DNA from: Oscillospiraceae bacterium
GTDB lineage: Bacteria > Bacillota > Clostridia > Oscillospirales > Oscillospiraceae
Direction: 5' to 3'
DNA length: 37,651 bases
Assembly: GCA_009782435.1 (NCBI GenBank)
Contig: WRJA01000016.1
Span: forward strand, 1 to 37,651
Part shown: positions 7,287 to 15,373 of the stretch, one piece after another
Layout of the letters: the number at the start of each line of letters is the position of its first letter
Numbering within the stretch: position 1 is the stretch's first letter
Translations under genes and position numbers: made by a program
The notes under the pieces: generated by a model
Told to the model about the DNA's origin: nothing
Database searches by the model: none
The model's input: only the letters and a program-made list of their open reading frames with translations

Positions 7287-9074
7287 TTAATACTTACCGT
7301 AATCGCTGCCGGAAGACGAAAAACCGGGATTCGACCTCGGGGCGTCGTCCTCCGAATCTTTTATTATTGAACGGCCCTTACGAGAGCTGCTTTTTATGAG
7401 GCGGCCCGGTTCGGAGTCTTTGAGCCTAAACTGCGATATCAATTCCTGAAGCAGACCTGACTGACCGCTCATCTCTTCGGACGCGGCGGCGCTTTCCTCG
7501 GCCGTCGCGCTGTTTTGCTGTATGACCTGCGCCACTTGGTCTATGCCGATATTGATATTGTTTATACCGGAGGATTGTTTCTCCGACGCTTCGGCGATCT
7601 CCCTTACAAGCCGGCTGCTCTCGTTAATGCCGGTAACGATCTCCGAGAGGCTTTCAGCGGTCTCGCCCGCTATGCGCGACCCCAATTCAGCTTTTTCTAT
7701 CGAGTTTTCTATCATGGAGCCCGTTTGTTTGGCGGCCTCCGCGCTCTTGGACGCGAGATTGCGAACTTCCTCGGCCACAACGGCGAAGCCTTTGCCGTGC
7801 TGCCCCGCCCGGGCGGCTTCCACGGCGGCGTTCAAGGCGAGTATGTTCGTTTGGAAAGCTATGTCGTCTATTACCTTGATGACATTGCCGATGCTTTGGC
7901 TGGCCTGATTGATATCCCTGACGGCCGACATCATCTCGTCCATATGGCGGCTGCCTTTTTCGGCGTTGTATATGATCGACTCAGCGAGCTTGGCGGTCCT
8001 TTCCGCGATAGCGGCGTTTTCCTTTGTCCTCTCCGCGATCTCCGCTACGGAGCCGGAAAGCTCTTCGACGGACGCCGCCTGCTGCGTTGAGCCCTGCGCG
8101 AGGGCCTGCGCGCCGCCCGCGACCTGCTGCGAGCCGCTTGATACCTGTTCTGTGGAAGCGTGTATCTCCGAGAACATATTATTAAGGCTGTCCGCCATAT
8201 GCTTCAGTGATCTCCCCATAACGTCGGCATCGGAGAGAAGTTCGATATCCGCTGTCAGGTCTCCGTTCGCGACGGTTTCAAGTTCTTTAGAAATATTCGT
8301 GACATGACCGACGAAAGCGGCGATACCTCTGCTTAAGTCCGCGATCTCATCCTTTCTCCGGGTAAAGCCTGCGATCTTTTCGGATTCTTCGGGCCTGAGA
8401 GCGACATCTCCCGTAGACCCCGCTTTTTTCATATAGTCGGCGATAAAAATAATGGGTTTGCTTATTATGCCTGAGATATAAAGTGACATGAAAACGCAAA
8501 CGACCACGGCGATTACTATCAGGACAATATTGATGCGCTGCATCAATTCGGCAATGTTTATACTCTCATCGTCTTTCATATTGACCAAATCGATGTAGCG
8601 CTCCTGCATTTCGGATAATATCGATATGACTTCCTCTGTTTTCGGGTAGATGTCTTCTTCGAGATAATCCGCAGCGGCCGTATTATTTCCCGCACTCAGG
8701 TATTCCACTACGATCTTCGCATCGTTATGCATAGCCATATGAGGATTGTCGATTCTTTTCAGCAAATTCAGCAATTCCGGGTCTCTTATATTCTTTGCCG
8801 AATCACTGTCATACCAACGGCCGAGAGCACAGGTACCGCCGTCCAGCGAACCTCTGAATTCACTGCCGTACAGGATCGACTCCGTCAGGTCCTGCCTCCA
8901 TACGTAATGCGCGTTCAGCACTTTTAAAACGCCGTCGCTCTCAGTTTGCAGTTCTTTCAATTCCGTTGAAATGCCGTCGAGCATAATTGTGGAAATCAGG
9001 CCGACGGCGCCCAGAAGAACGGCGACAACAGCCATTACAATAAATCCGCTGAGTATCCTTGCTCGAATTTTCAT
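7287..9074 (-). CDS. methyl-accepting chemotaxis protein with extracytoplasmic CZB-like sensor
   Basis: Transmembrane chemoreceptor, 595 residues: TM1 about 8-33, a sensor of about 150 residues, TM2 about 184-208, HAMP, and a long signalling domain with the hairpin tip around [21 protein letters not shown]. The sensor region contains H56 (HYVW), C82 (CALGRW) and H112/H116 (PHMAMH), the His-Cys-His-His pattern of the CZB zinc-binding domain, here placed outside the membrane. In most described CZB proteins the domain is cytoplasmic; extracytoplasmic versions fit a zinc or hypochlorous-acid-like signal, which is inference. A GAAGG site precedes the ATG. The gene seems monocistronic. The C terminus lacks an NWETF-type tether. 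Confidence 0.93.
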   Translation of the reverse strand: MKIRARILSGFIVMAVVAVLLGAVGLISTIMLDGISTELKELQTESDGVLKVLNAHYVWRQDLTESILYGSEFRGSLDGGTCALGRWYDSDSAKNIRDPELLNLLKRIDNPHMAMHNDAKIVVEYLSAGNNTAAADYLEEDIYPKTEEVISILSEMQERYIDLVNMKDDESINIAELMQRINIVLIVIAVVVCVFMSLYISGIISKPIIFIADYMKKAGSTGDVALRPEESEKIAGFTRRKDEIADLSRGIAAFVGHVTNISKELETVANGDLTADIELLSDADVMGRSLKHMADSLNNMFSEIHASTEQVSSGSQQVAGGAQALAQGSTQQAASVEELSGSVAEIAERTKENAAIAERTAKLAESIIYNAEKGSRHMDEMMSAVRDINQASQSIGNVIKVIDDIAFQTNILALNAAVEAARAGQHGKGFAVVAEEVRNLASKSAEAAKQTGSMIENSIEKAELGSRIAGETAESLSEIVTGINESSRLVREIAEASEKQSSGINNINIGIDQVAQVIQQNSATAEESAAASEEMSGQSGLLQELISQFRLKDSEPGRLIKSSSRKGRSIIKDSEDDAPRSNPGFSSSGSDYGKY

Positions 9075-9132
9075 TTTTTTACCTTCTTTCGGTCAGAGCA
9101 AATCGAGCCCGCTCATTTTCACCGTTTTCATA

Positions 9133-9161
9133 ACTATATCATATGTTTAATCATTGCGCAA
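9133..9161 (-). promoter_or_regulatory. probable promoter of the chemoreceptor gene
   Basis: TTGCGC (9156-9161) and TATAGT (9133-9138) with a 17-bp spacer on the minus strand. The -35 box is only a partial match. No flagellar sigma-28 type motif was found upstream of this gene. Confidence 0.5.
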
Positions 9162-9227
9162 GCACGCAGCCGAAGCATTTTAACAGTTCTCGGCAGGCGC
9201 GGCGTTGCGTTTTACCGATCTCATGCG

Positions 9228-9437
9228 ATAACAACCGCAAAGCGGTCATTATACGTTTATTTAAATCCTTTCGCTCTCCGCTTGCGCGGAAACCGCGAAA
9301 GATGATATATTATACCATGCAAACATGGTATAATAACAACCGCAAAGCGGTCATTATACGCTTATTTAAATCCTTTCGCTCTCCGCTTGCGCGGAAACCG
9401 CGAAAGATGACATATTATACCATGTGAACATGGTATA
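9228..9437. repeat. two tandem 105-bp repeats, each with three inverted repeats
   Basis: Copy 1 is 9228-9332 and copy 2 is 9333-9437; they differ at only a handful of bases. Each unit holds ACCGC-AAA-GCGGT, then a larger stem opening with CTTTCGC and closing with GCGAAAG, then a 12-bp stem TATTATACCATG / CATGGTATAATA (9308-9335 and 9413-9440). The 4-nt loop of the last stem changed (CAAA to TGAA) while the stem is kept. Three bases of a further unit may follow. The palindromic TGGTATAAT looks like an extended -10 box in both directions. The rest of the 9075-9489 gap holds only the flanking promoters. Confidence 0.85.
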
Positions 9438-9439
9438 AT
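9432..9439 (+). promoter_or_regulatory. extended -10 element, possible promoter of the DUF951 gene
   Basis: TGGTATAAT at the end of repeat copy 2 (TATAAT at 9434-9439) is an extended -10 box without a recognisable -35. It sits about 50 nt before the DUF951 ATG, so the repeat element itself may supply the promoter. Confidence 0.4.
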
Positions 9440-9489
9440 AATGATATAAGCATTTTATTTTCTGCGCTCAAGCCGGAGGCAAAAAACGT

Positions 9490-9699
9490 ATGGACGTTTT
9501 GGTCGGTGATATCATAACCTTAAAAAAAAAGCATCCCTGCGGCGCGGTACGCTGGCAGGTGCTGCGCGTCGGCATGGATTTTAAACTCCGGTGTACGGGA
9601 TGCGGACATGAAATTATGAACGCAAGGGGAAAAGTTGAGAAAAACATAAAAGAGCTCGAACGAAACGGGGCTCCGGTCGACATAAGAAAAAAGACATAG
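9490..9699 (+). CDS. DUF951 family small protein
   Basis: 69 residues, matching the short DUF951 family widespread in Bacillota, whose function is unknown. The family core is plain: VGDIITLKKKHPCG, then WQVLRVGMDFKLRCTGCGHEI. C17, C35 and C38 (with H40) could bind a metal; that is inference. A GGAGG site lies 10 nt before the ATG. It stands alone on the plus strand, convergent with the CBS-domain genes. In other genomes it is often near ychF or the parB region; no such neighbour is present. Confidence 0.88.
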   Translation: MDVLVGDIITLKKKHPCGAVRWQVLRVGMDFKLRCTGCGHEIMNARGKVEKNIKELERNGAPVDIRKKT

Positions 9700-9704
9700 A
9701 CCTT

Positions 9705-9720
9705 GCCGGCCTGCGCCGGA
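9705..9720 (+). terminator. weak hairpin between convergent genes
   Basis: CCGGC-CTGC-GCCGG lies between the DUF951 stop (9699) and the stop of the convergent CBS gene (9722). The stem is only five to six pairs and the T-run on the plus strand begins 11 nt later, so it may be a weak shared terminator. Confidence 0.3.
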
Positions 9721-9721
9721 A

Positions 9722-10990
9722 TCATCCGTCTTTTTCAAGGGGGCGCTCGAAATCCGCGCGGATGCTGTCGACTCTCAGCCCGTCCATCGCAGTGACCGTA
9801 ACAGTCATGTTGCCGAAAACAAAGCTTTGACCCGGTTCGGGAAAACCGCCGAACATCTCGATGGTCCACCCGCCGACGGTCGAACTTCCTGTTTCAAAGC
9901 CGGCTTCATCGTATTGTATCAGTTCAAGAAAGCTCGGGATGCTCATGTCTCCGTCGATCTCACATGAGCCGTCCGGAGCTTTTATGACGTCGTGAACGAT
10001 CTCATCGGTCTCGTCCCATATTTCTCCCACTATCTGCTCCAAAACGTCTTCCATGGTAACAATGCCCATAGAGCCGCCGTATTCGTCGGTTACCACGGCA
10101 ATATGAGTTTTGGCGCGTTTTAATTCTCCGAGAACGGCCGGGAGCTTAATGGTCTTATAAACATAACACGGCTCAATGAGCAGCCCGCGAATATCCGGTT
10201 TTTCATTTTCCGTCAACGCTTTAAAATAGCGGTTCAGGTAGAGTATTCCGATTATCCGGTCGACGCTGTCTTCATAAACAGGTATGCGCGAATACGACGC
10301 GTTGTCAACGGCAAGCGCTATCGCGTCTTCGGGGTCGCCTATATCTATAGCGACCATGTCAACGCGGGATGTCATGATCTCGGAAACGGACACTTCAGAG
10401 AAATCCAGCGCGGCTTGAAGCAATTCGCTTCGATCCACGTCAATGACCCCCTCGTCCTCAACGGTTTCAATGATAGACTGCAGTTCTTCGACAGCCGCTT
10501 CCCGGTCGGGTCTCGTCTCCGCGTCTTTAAGGGACCCCATGATGAGCTTAACGGCGCCGACAGCGATGATCGTCAAGGGTTTAAGAACGACAGTCAGTGC
10601 GCGAACGGCAAACGCAAAGGATATCGCGTAACGATTGGCGTTTTTTTTGGCCGTTATTTTTGGGATGGCTTCGCCGAAAACAATGATAAGCAACACTACG
10701 ACCGCGGCGGCGAGCGGCGTATAGGCTTCCCCGGCAGCGACAATGGCAAATACGGAAGCCGCGGAAGCCGCGGCGATATTCACAAAGTTATTTGCTATGA
10801 GTATCGCCGACAGGCTGTGATCATATTTGTCTATGATCGAGCAGGCGCACGCGGCCCGTTTCGACCCGGCTTCCGTCGCGCTCTCCAGCCGCAGCCGGCC
10901 GGCAGATGAATAAGCCATTTCCGACGCGGAGAAAAACGCTGAGAGGACAATACAGACCGCGATGCACGCAGCGTAATACCAAAGCTGCAT
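9722..10990 (-). CDS. CorC/HlyC (CNNM-like) CBS-domain membrane protein, second copy
   Basis: 422 residues in the order DUF21 (about 1-180, three to four TM segments), a CBS pair (about 200-330, with the MTSRVDMVAID linker and VTDEYGGSMGIVTMEDVLEQIVGEI), and a CorC_HlyC C-terminal domain. The family is linked to magnesium (CNNM/MpfA) export and was formerly called hemolysin-like; the substrate here is not shown. The start overlaps the stop of the upstream paralogue by one base (TAATG), so the two are translationally coupled. The pair may form a heterodimer, as some CNNM-type genes occur in twos. Confidence 0.92.
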   Translation of the reverse strand: MQLWYYAACIAVCIVLSAFFSASEMAYSSAGRLRLESATEAGSKRAACACSIIDKYDHSLSAILIANNFVNIAAASAASVFAIVAAGEAYTPLAAAVVVLLIIVFGEAIPKITAKKNANRYAISFAFAVRALTVVLKPLTIIAVGAVKLIMGSLKDAETRPDREAAVEELQSIIETVEDEGVIDVDRSELLQAALDFSEVSVSEIMTSRVDMVAIDIGDPEDAIALAVDNASYSRIPVYEDSVDRIIGILYLNRYFKALTENEKPDIRGLLIEPCYVYKTIKLPAVLGELKRAKTHIAVVTDEYGGSMGIVTMEDVLEQIVGEIWDETDEIVHDVIKAPDGSCEIDGDMSIPSFLELIQYDEAGFETGSSTVGGWTIEMFGGFPEPGQSFVFGNMTVTVTAMDGLRVDSIRADFERPLEKDG

Positions 10991-12267
10991 TATTGCTCAC
11001 CGCCTTCCGGCTCGTCCGAGGGCAAGGCGGCGCGTATATTCAGTTTCATTATCCTGTGCTGTATCATTTTTGAAACTGTTACGGCAAGGTCATTATACAT
11101 GAACCGGTCGCCTTCCTTAGGCATCAGGTCAAAATGCTCATATGCCCATTCGCCTATGAGTTTGTGCTCAAAATCGGTGTCTTCCGGGTCGTCGTAATCC
11201 ATCATGTCAAACGCGTCTTCCATATCGACTCCGGCGTCGATCTCAAAACTGCCGTCCTCGCACACGGAGAATTTTTCGACGACTTCATCGTCCTCGTCCC
11301 ATATCTCTCCTACAAGTTCTTCGAGTATGTCTTCAACCGTAACTATGCCGAGCGTACCGCCGTAATTATCGGTAACCACAGCGAGATTGAGCTTTTTTCG
11401 GCTCATTTCCGAAAGCAGCTCGTTTATTTTAATGCTCCGGTGAACAAAATAAGCTTCATCAAGCAATTCCTCAAGATCGACGCCGCCGCCCGGGCGAAGA
11501 TAAGCCTTTATATATTTTCTGATCTGAAGTATGCCGATGATGTTGTCTATGCTGTCTCTGTAAACAGGCAGTCTGCTGTGTTTTTGTTCCTTTATGAAAT
11601 TCAGTATCTCCTCATGATCATCGGAAACGTCAAGGGCTTTAACATCCACGCGCGCCGTAAGCACGCTTTCGGCCGTAACATCCGCGAACATTAAAGCGGA
11701 GTGCACCAAATCGCCGCGATCGGCGCCGAGATCGCCCTCGTCTTTCATGGTTTCGATGATATCATAGAGTTCTTCTTCGGTCACCGTGACCTCAGCGTCG
11801 CCCGGCGTCAGTTTTGCCGCGGCGGACCCCAAAGCCGTCAGAATCTGAGTTACAGGCTTAAAAATCCTCATAAAAAAGCACAGCGAAGCCGCGCAGCCGA
11901 GCGCAAACTGTTCGCTGTATTTTTTTGCGACGCTTTTCGGGAGTATTTCACATACAAAAAAAACCACAACGGTCGTGATCACCGTTCCCAAAGCTGCGAA
12001 CGGCAGACCGAAACGCCGCGTTATAATGACAGTCACCAAAGCGGCGGCAGACATTGTAACGATATTTGTACCCGTCAGCATCGCGCTTATCGCGATGTCA
12101 AAATTATCGAGTATAAAGAGGGCTTTTCCGGCGCGCCTGTCGCCCTTTTCATACCTGGTTTTCAATTTGATCTTATTTGCAGAGGCATAAGCGGATTCCG
12201 CAGCGGCAAAATATGCTGATAAAACCAATAAGACTATTATCAGAGATAATAGACTGCCGTCGTCCAT
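10990..12267 (-). CDS. CorC/HlyC (CNNM-like) CBS-domain membrane protein, first copy
   Basis: 425 residues with the same order of domains as its downstream neighbour: DUF21 membrane part (SAYFAAAESAYASANKIKLKTR, with the family's small-residue helix, split here by the start of the cytosolic loop), CBS pair with VTDNYGGTLGIVTVEDILEEL, and the C-terminal CorC_HlyC domain. The two proteins are clearly related but diverged throughout, so the duplication is old. A strong promoter (12331-12359) stands in front and GGAGTG precedes the ATG. Probable role: divalent cation, perhaps Mg2+, efflux at the cell membrane (family knowledge). Confidence 0.92.
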   Translation of the reverse strand: MDDGSLLSLIIVLLVLSAYFAAAESAYASANKIKLKTRYEKGDRRAGKALFILDNFDIAISAMLTGTNIVTMSAAALVTVIITRRFGLPFAALGTVITTVVVFFVCEILPKSVAKKYSEQFALGCAASLCFFMRIFKPVTQILTALGSAAAKLTPGDAEVTVTEEELYDIIETMKDEGDLGADRGDLVHSALMFADVTAESVLTARVDVKALDVSDDHEEILNFIKEQKHSRLPVYRDSIDNIIGILQIRKYIKAYLRPGGGVDLEELLDEAYFVHRSIKINELLSEMSRKKLNLAVVTDNYGGTLGIVTVEDILEELVGEIWDEDDEVVEKFSVCEDGSFEIDAGVDMEDAFDMMDYDDPEDTDFEHKLIGEWAYEHFDLMPKEGDRFMYNDLAVTVSKMIQHRIMKLNIRAALPSDEPEGGEQ

Positions 12268-12330
12268 TTAGACAGATACACTCCTTTAATTCGCTTGATT
12301 CGTTTTTTAAGATATTTCCGGGCCGCCGCC

Positions 12331-12359
12331 ATTATAGCATGCAGCGGGGGCGGAGTCAA
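12331..12359 (-). promoter_or_regulatory. sigma-A promoter of the two CBS-domain genes
   Basis: TTGACT (12354-12359), 17-bp spacer, TATAAT (12331-12336) preceded by TGC, so both a good -35 and an extended -10 on the minus strand. The ATG follows about 65 nt downstream. Confidence 0.85.
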
Positions 12360-12367
12360 CAATATCG

Positions 12368-12386
12368 GCGGCGGCGAGCGCCGCTT
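12368..12386 (+). repeat. short GC hairpin between the lactonase gene and the CBS promoter
   Basis: GCGGC-GAGC-GCCGC followed by TTTT on the plus strand. It could act as a weak bidirectional terminator for the lactonase gene, whose stop codon is 47 nt upstream on the other strand; the minus-strand T-run is missing. Confidence 0.3.
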
Positions 12387-12432
12387 TTGCATTTGGCCCG
12401 GTTTTCAGGCGGAGCGCCGGGAGAGCTTCTGT

Positions 12433-13215
12433 TCACTCATAGTATTCCGGAAATTTTTTACAGTCGTACCATTGATTTGCGTCGTGGCATATCCACAGCT
12501 TCCGTCCCGTCTCCTCTCTGTAACGCTTGAGCATTTCGGTCTGCCGAACGGCCAGTTCCAAGCTCCAGGGATTCATTATGTGACGCGAATCATAGAGTTC
12601 ATCTTCCGAGTGCGTCGCGTCCATTGTTAAGAGCATCTCATTCCCGCTTTCAAAACGCACGATAAAAGACTGGTGTCCCGCCGTATGACCCTTGGTGTCG
12701 AGGCTTATCACGCTGCCGTCTCCGAAAATATCATACTCCGGCACATCAGGTATAAGCTCAAGCTTAAGGTCCCGGACCTCTTTCGCGAATTCCTTGGCCA
12801 TATCGCGGTCGAATTTACCGTATCCCGGGGTGGCGGGGTCGTTGACAGCTTCCCATTCGTTTTTGCGGATATGAAAGGTCGCTTTCGGGAAGAAAACATT
12901 TTGAGCGCAATGGTCCCAGTGGAAATGGCTTATCAATACATGTTTCACATCGTCTGCTGTTTTTCCTATTTCCGGCAAACACTTAGATATCCCGGGACGG
13001 ATACAGGCCATGATCTCAAGTTCTTCCTCCGGTATTCGCGACAGCTCCACTCCGGTGTCGATGAGTATGACGCCGTGTTCCGGATGCTCAAGCACATAAA
13101 GTGAAATAACGATAAGCTTTTTATATTCGCGCGTCGTATTCGGCGCCGAAGGAAAATGATCGGGCGTTACAATATTTCCGCACTTTTGCATATACAGCTT
13201 TTTTATCTTTGCCAT
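12433..13215 (-). CDS. MBL-fold hydrolase of the N-acyl homoserine lactonase type
   Basis: 260-residue soluble metallo-beta-lactamase-fold enzyme. The zinc ligands are visible: HFHWDH (H97, H99, D101, H102), GHTAGH (H177/H181), D199 in LLTMDA, and H244 near the C terminus, the AiiA/AttM order. Enzymes of this subgroup open lactones, including acyl-homoserine lactones, but many homologues act on other esters or lactones. The GGAGG site sits seven nt before the ATG. It follows the TRAP operon terminator on the same strand; whether the TRAP substrate is a lactone-derived acid handled by this enzyme is speculation. A catabolite-type operator candidate lies in its leader. Confidence 0.85.
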   Translation of the reverse strand: MAKIKKLYMQKCGNIVTPDHFPSAPNTTREYKKLIVISLYVLEHPEHGVILIDTGVELSRIPEEELEIMACIRPGISKCLPEIGKTADDVKHVLISHFHWDHCAQNVFFPKATFHIRKNEWEAVNDPATPGYGKFDRDMAKEFAKEVRDLKLELIPDVPEYDIFGDGSVISLDTKGHTAGHQSFIVRFESGNEMLLTMDATHSEDELYDSRHIMNPWSLELAVRQTEMLKRYREETGRKLWICHDANQWYDCKKFPEYYE

Positions 13216-13264
13216 AAATGACCCTCCGTAATGTCTGTTTAGTCTCAGGGCAGGTCTTCTGTCT

Positions 13265-13278
13265 CGAAAACGCTTTCA
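13265..13278 (-). promoter_or_regulatory. cre-like site before the lactonase gene
   Basis: Minus strand TGAAAGCGTTTTCG matches the Bacillus CcpA operator consensus TGWAARCGYTWNCW at all but the last position. It lies 50 nt before the lactonase ATG and 24 nt past the TRAP terminator. A chance match is possible. Confidence 0.35.
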
Positions 13279-13301
13279 GATCACGTCCGTACATTGCGCA
13301 A

Positions 13302-13328
13302 GAACCCCCGGGGAGATCCCGGAGGTTC
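13302..13328 (-). terminator. terminator of the TRAP operon
   Basis: GAACCTCCGGG pairs with CCCGGGGGTTC (11 pairs, one G-T wobble, 5-nt loop), 20 nt after the dctM stop. The T-run on the minus strand is short (TTC TTG); on the plus strand CTTCTTTTC follows, so it may work mainly by its stable stem. Confidence 0.6.
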
Positions 13329-13348
13329 CTTCTTTTCGCGCGGTCTTG

Positions 13349-14662
13349 TCAGACGCCGTACAGCGCCGTAGGCAGCCATGTGGCGATCGCCGGGAAAGCC
13401 ATGATCAATACCATCGCTATAAGTATACATATAACGAACGGCCAAACGCCGGCGAATATCGTATACAGCGGGACGTCTTTGCAGAAGCCTTTCATAAAGA
13501 AGCAGTTCAGGCCGACGGGGGGCGTTAGCCCGCCGAGTATGAGAACAAAAACTATCAAAACACCGTACCAAACGCCGTCATAACCGAGTCCTCTCAGAAT
13601 GGGGCCGAATATGGGGACGGTTATGAGGATTATGGCAATACCGTCAATAAACATGCCCATTATGAAATATATAAGGATTATGGTCCCCAATATCACCCAT
13701 GTGGCGACGTCAAGTCCGGTAACGAACTTCGCCAGTTGCGCCGGTATTCCCGAAAGGGCGAACATACGCCCGAAAAGGCCGCCGCAGGCAATCATAAAAA
13801 ACACCATCGCGGCAAGTTTAGCGGAAGAAACAAGGCAAAGCATCAGTTTTTTCCAAGATACTTTCCTTTCGATCAACCCTATGACAAGCATACCCATTGC
13901 GCCGACGGAAGCGGCCTCGGTCGGAGTGAACCAGCCGACGAACATGCCGCCTATGGACAGCAGAAATACGATCAGGACTTCGATCAATCCGCCCTTACGC
14001 AAAGCGGTAAAGCGCTCGGCCCATGTGGCCTTCTCCGCCAGAGGCGCTTTCTCGGGGTTTTTTCTGACCACGAGCCATATGGCGGCTATCTGCAGAATCA
14101 TAAGCAAGAGGCCGGGGAATATTCCGGCAATGAACAGGCGGCCTATGGATTCCTCCGCCGTAACGCCGTATATAATCATCGTCGCGCTCGGCGGGATAAG
14201 CACCGCCAACGACGCGCCCGCCGCTATACAGGCCGTGGAGAGGCTGGGGTCATATTTTCTTTTGACCATCTCGGGATACGCGACTGTGACCATTGTGCCC
14301 ATGGTAGCCGGTATGGAACCGCAGATCGCTCCGAAAAACGCGCAGGCGATCTGAACGGAAGACGCGATACCGCCTTTCATATGGCCGATGAATTTGTCGG
14401 CGGCATTGAACAGGCTTTCTCCTATTCCGGAATAGCTTGCCAGAAATCCCATAAGGCCGAATATGGGCGCGACCGTAAGAGTATATGACGCGAAATTCTG
14501 GAAAATATCCGAAGAAACGGCTTGAAACGCGGCTTGCGGAGATCTTATTATGATTATTCCCACCACCGCGAAAAACATCATCGAAATGGGAACGGGAAGG
14601 CCCAAGAACATAAATACGATAAATCCTATGAGTGAAATCACTCCTACAATAACAGGCGACAT
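13349..14662 (-). CDS. dctM: TRAP transporter large permease DctM
   Basis: 437-residue membrane protein with about 12 hydrophobic segments, the ion-coupled subunit of a tripartite ATP-independent periplasmic-type transporter. Family blocks are APIFGLMGFLASYSG, FFGAICGSIPATMGTM, GASLAVLIPPSATMIIYG, GWFTPTEAASVGAMG and LTPPVGLNCF. It uses a Na+ or H+ gradient to move organic acids captured by DctP. Fifteen nt separate it from dctQ and AAAGGGGGG precedes the ATG. It is the last gene of the operon, followed by the hairpin at 13302-13328. Confidence 0.96.
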   Translation of the reverse strand: MSPVIVGVISLIGFIVFMFLGLPVPISMMFFAVVGIIIIRSPQAAFQAVSSDIFQNFASYTLTVAPIFGLMGFLASYSGIGESLFNAADKFIGHMKGGIASSVQIACAFFGAICGSIPATMGTMVTVAYPEMVKRKYDPSLSTACIAAGASLAVLIPPSATMIIYGVTAEESIGRLFIAGIFPGLLLMILQIAAIWLVVRKNPEKAPLAEKATWAERFTALRKGGLIEVLIVFLLSIGGMFVGWFTPTEAASVGAMGMLVIGLIERKVSWKKLMLCLVSSAKLAAMVFFMIACGGLFGRMFALSGIPAQLAKFVTGLDVATWVILGTIILIYFIMGMFIDGIAIILITVPIFGPILRGLGYDGVWYGVLIVFVLILGGLTPPVGLNCFFMKGFCKDVPLYTIFAGVWPFVICILIAMVLIMAFPAIATWLPTALYGV

Positions 14663-14677
14663 ATTCTCAGCCCCCCT

Positions 14678-15226
14678 TTAAAATTCGCTTTTGATGACGG
14701 CGTCTGCCGCCAGCTGGTCTATCGTCAGTTTTTCATTCTGCAGGGTCTTGTGTTTTTCTATCATATTGTAGATTTTTATCAGGAAGGACACGATGAAAAA
14801 GAAAAATCCTATACAGATGATTATTACCAATATCCAGTGCGGCAGCAGCAAAACGCCGGTCACCGCGCCGTTATTGTATTTCTGCCCCACCATCAAAATC
14901 TGGTTGTACAGCACATAAGCCATACCGAGCGCCGTCAAAACATACATTGTAATGCCGAATATATTGGCAATACGCGGTCTCATTTTATCAAGCAGGACGC
15001 TGACAACGATGCTGCCGCCCGTCAGTTCGTTTTCCGCGAGCGTAAACGCCACCACCGTAAGCATACCGTACTGCACTATCTCATAGACGCCTGACACCCC
15101 GGAATTGAAAAATCCTCTCAGGATAACATGCACACAAACCGTGATACACAACAGGAGTATCACTATTCCCGACAGTTTTGAAAGCAAAGACGCAAAGGTC
15201 GAGAAGGCCGAAATGAATTTTTTCAT
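14678..15226 (-). CDS. dctQ: TRAP transporter small permease DctQ
   Basis: 182 residues with four TM helices (about 15-37, 52-70, 90-110 and 130-152), the DctQ layout. It forms the membrane complex with DctM. The RGFFNSGVSGVYEIVQYGML block is the usual second-helix region with a conserved acidic residue. The start is the ATG at 15226 with GAGG rather far upstream, suggesting modest translation compared with the dctP genes. A strong hairpin stands between it and the last dctP. Confidence 0.92.
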   Translation of the reverse strand: MKKFISAFSTFASLLSKLSGIVILLLCITVCVHVILRGFFNSGVSGVYEIVQYGMLTVVAFTLAENELTGGSIVVSVLLDKMRPRIANIFGITMYVLTALGMAYVLYNQILMVGQKYNNGAVTGVLLLPHWILVIIICIGFFFFIVSFLIKIYNMIEKHKTLQNEKLTIDQLAADAVIKSEF

Positions 15227-15307
15227 ATTTTGCCGTTACCTCTTTCTCCCGGTATCACGGAACCGGATTACTCGGATATCGCGATAACTTTCAACTTGGG
15301 CTGTATC

Positions 15308-15340
15308 CGGCATAAGCGGCGGCCTGCGCCGCTTATGCCG
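15308..15340 (-). repeat. perfect 14-bp hairpin between dctP genes and dctQM
   Basis: CGGCATAAGCGGCG (15308-15321), loop of 5 nt, and its exact complement (15327-15340). No T-run follows on the minus strand. Located 33 nt after the last dctP stop and 81 nt before dctQ, it is well placed to protect the 3' end of the dctP mRNA from degradation, or to cause partial termination, so that binding proteins outnumber permease. Confidence 0.85.
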
Positions 15341-15373
15341 TTATCCGGTGCAAAAATAAAACTTGAACTGCGA

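Noticed and set aside
9075-9200. Flagellar sigma-28 promoter before the chemoreceptor
   Set aside because: TAAA is present, but no GCCGATAA-like box follows at the needed distance.
9143-9427. A 94-codon frame with a repeated 27-residue block over the tandem repeats
   Set aside because: It only reflects the 105-bp DNA repeat (105 is a multiple of three), it has no ribosome binding site and its residues do not look like a real protein.
9228-9437. CRISPR-like array
   Set aside because: Only two units, with no distinct spacers; the whole 105-bp unit is repeated.
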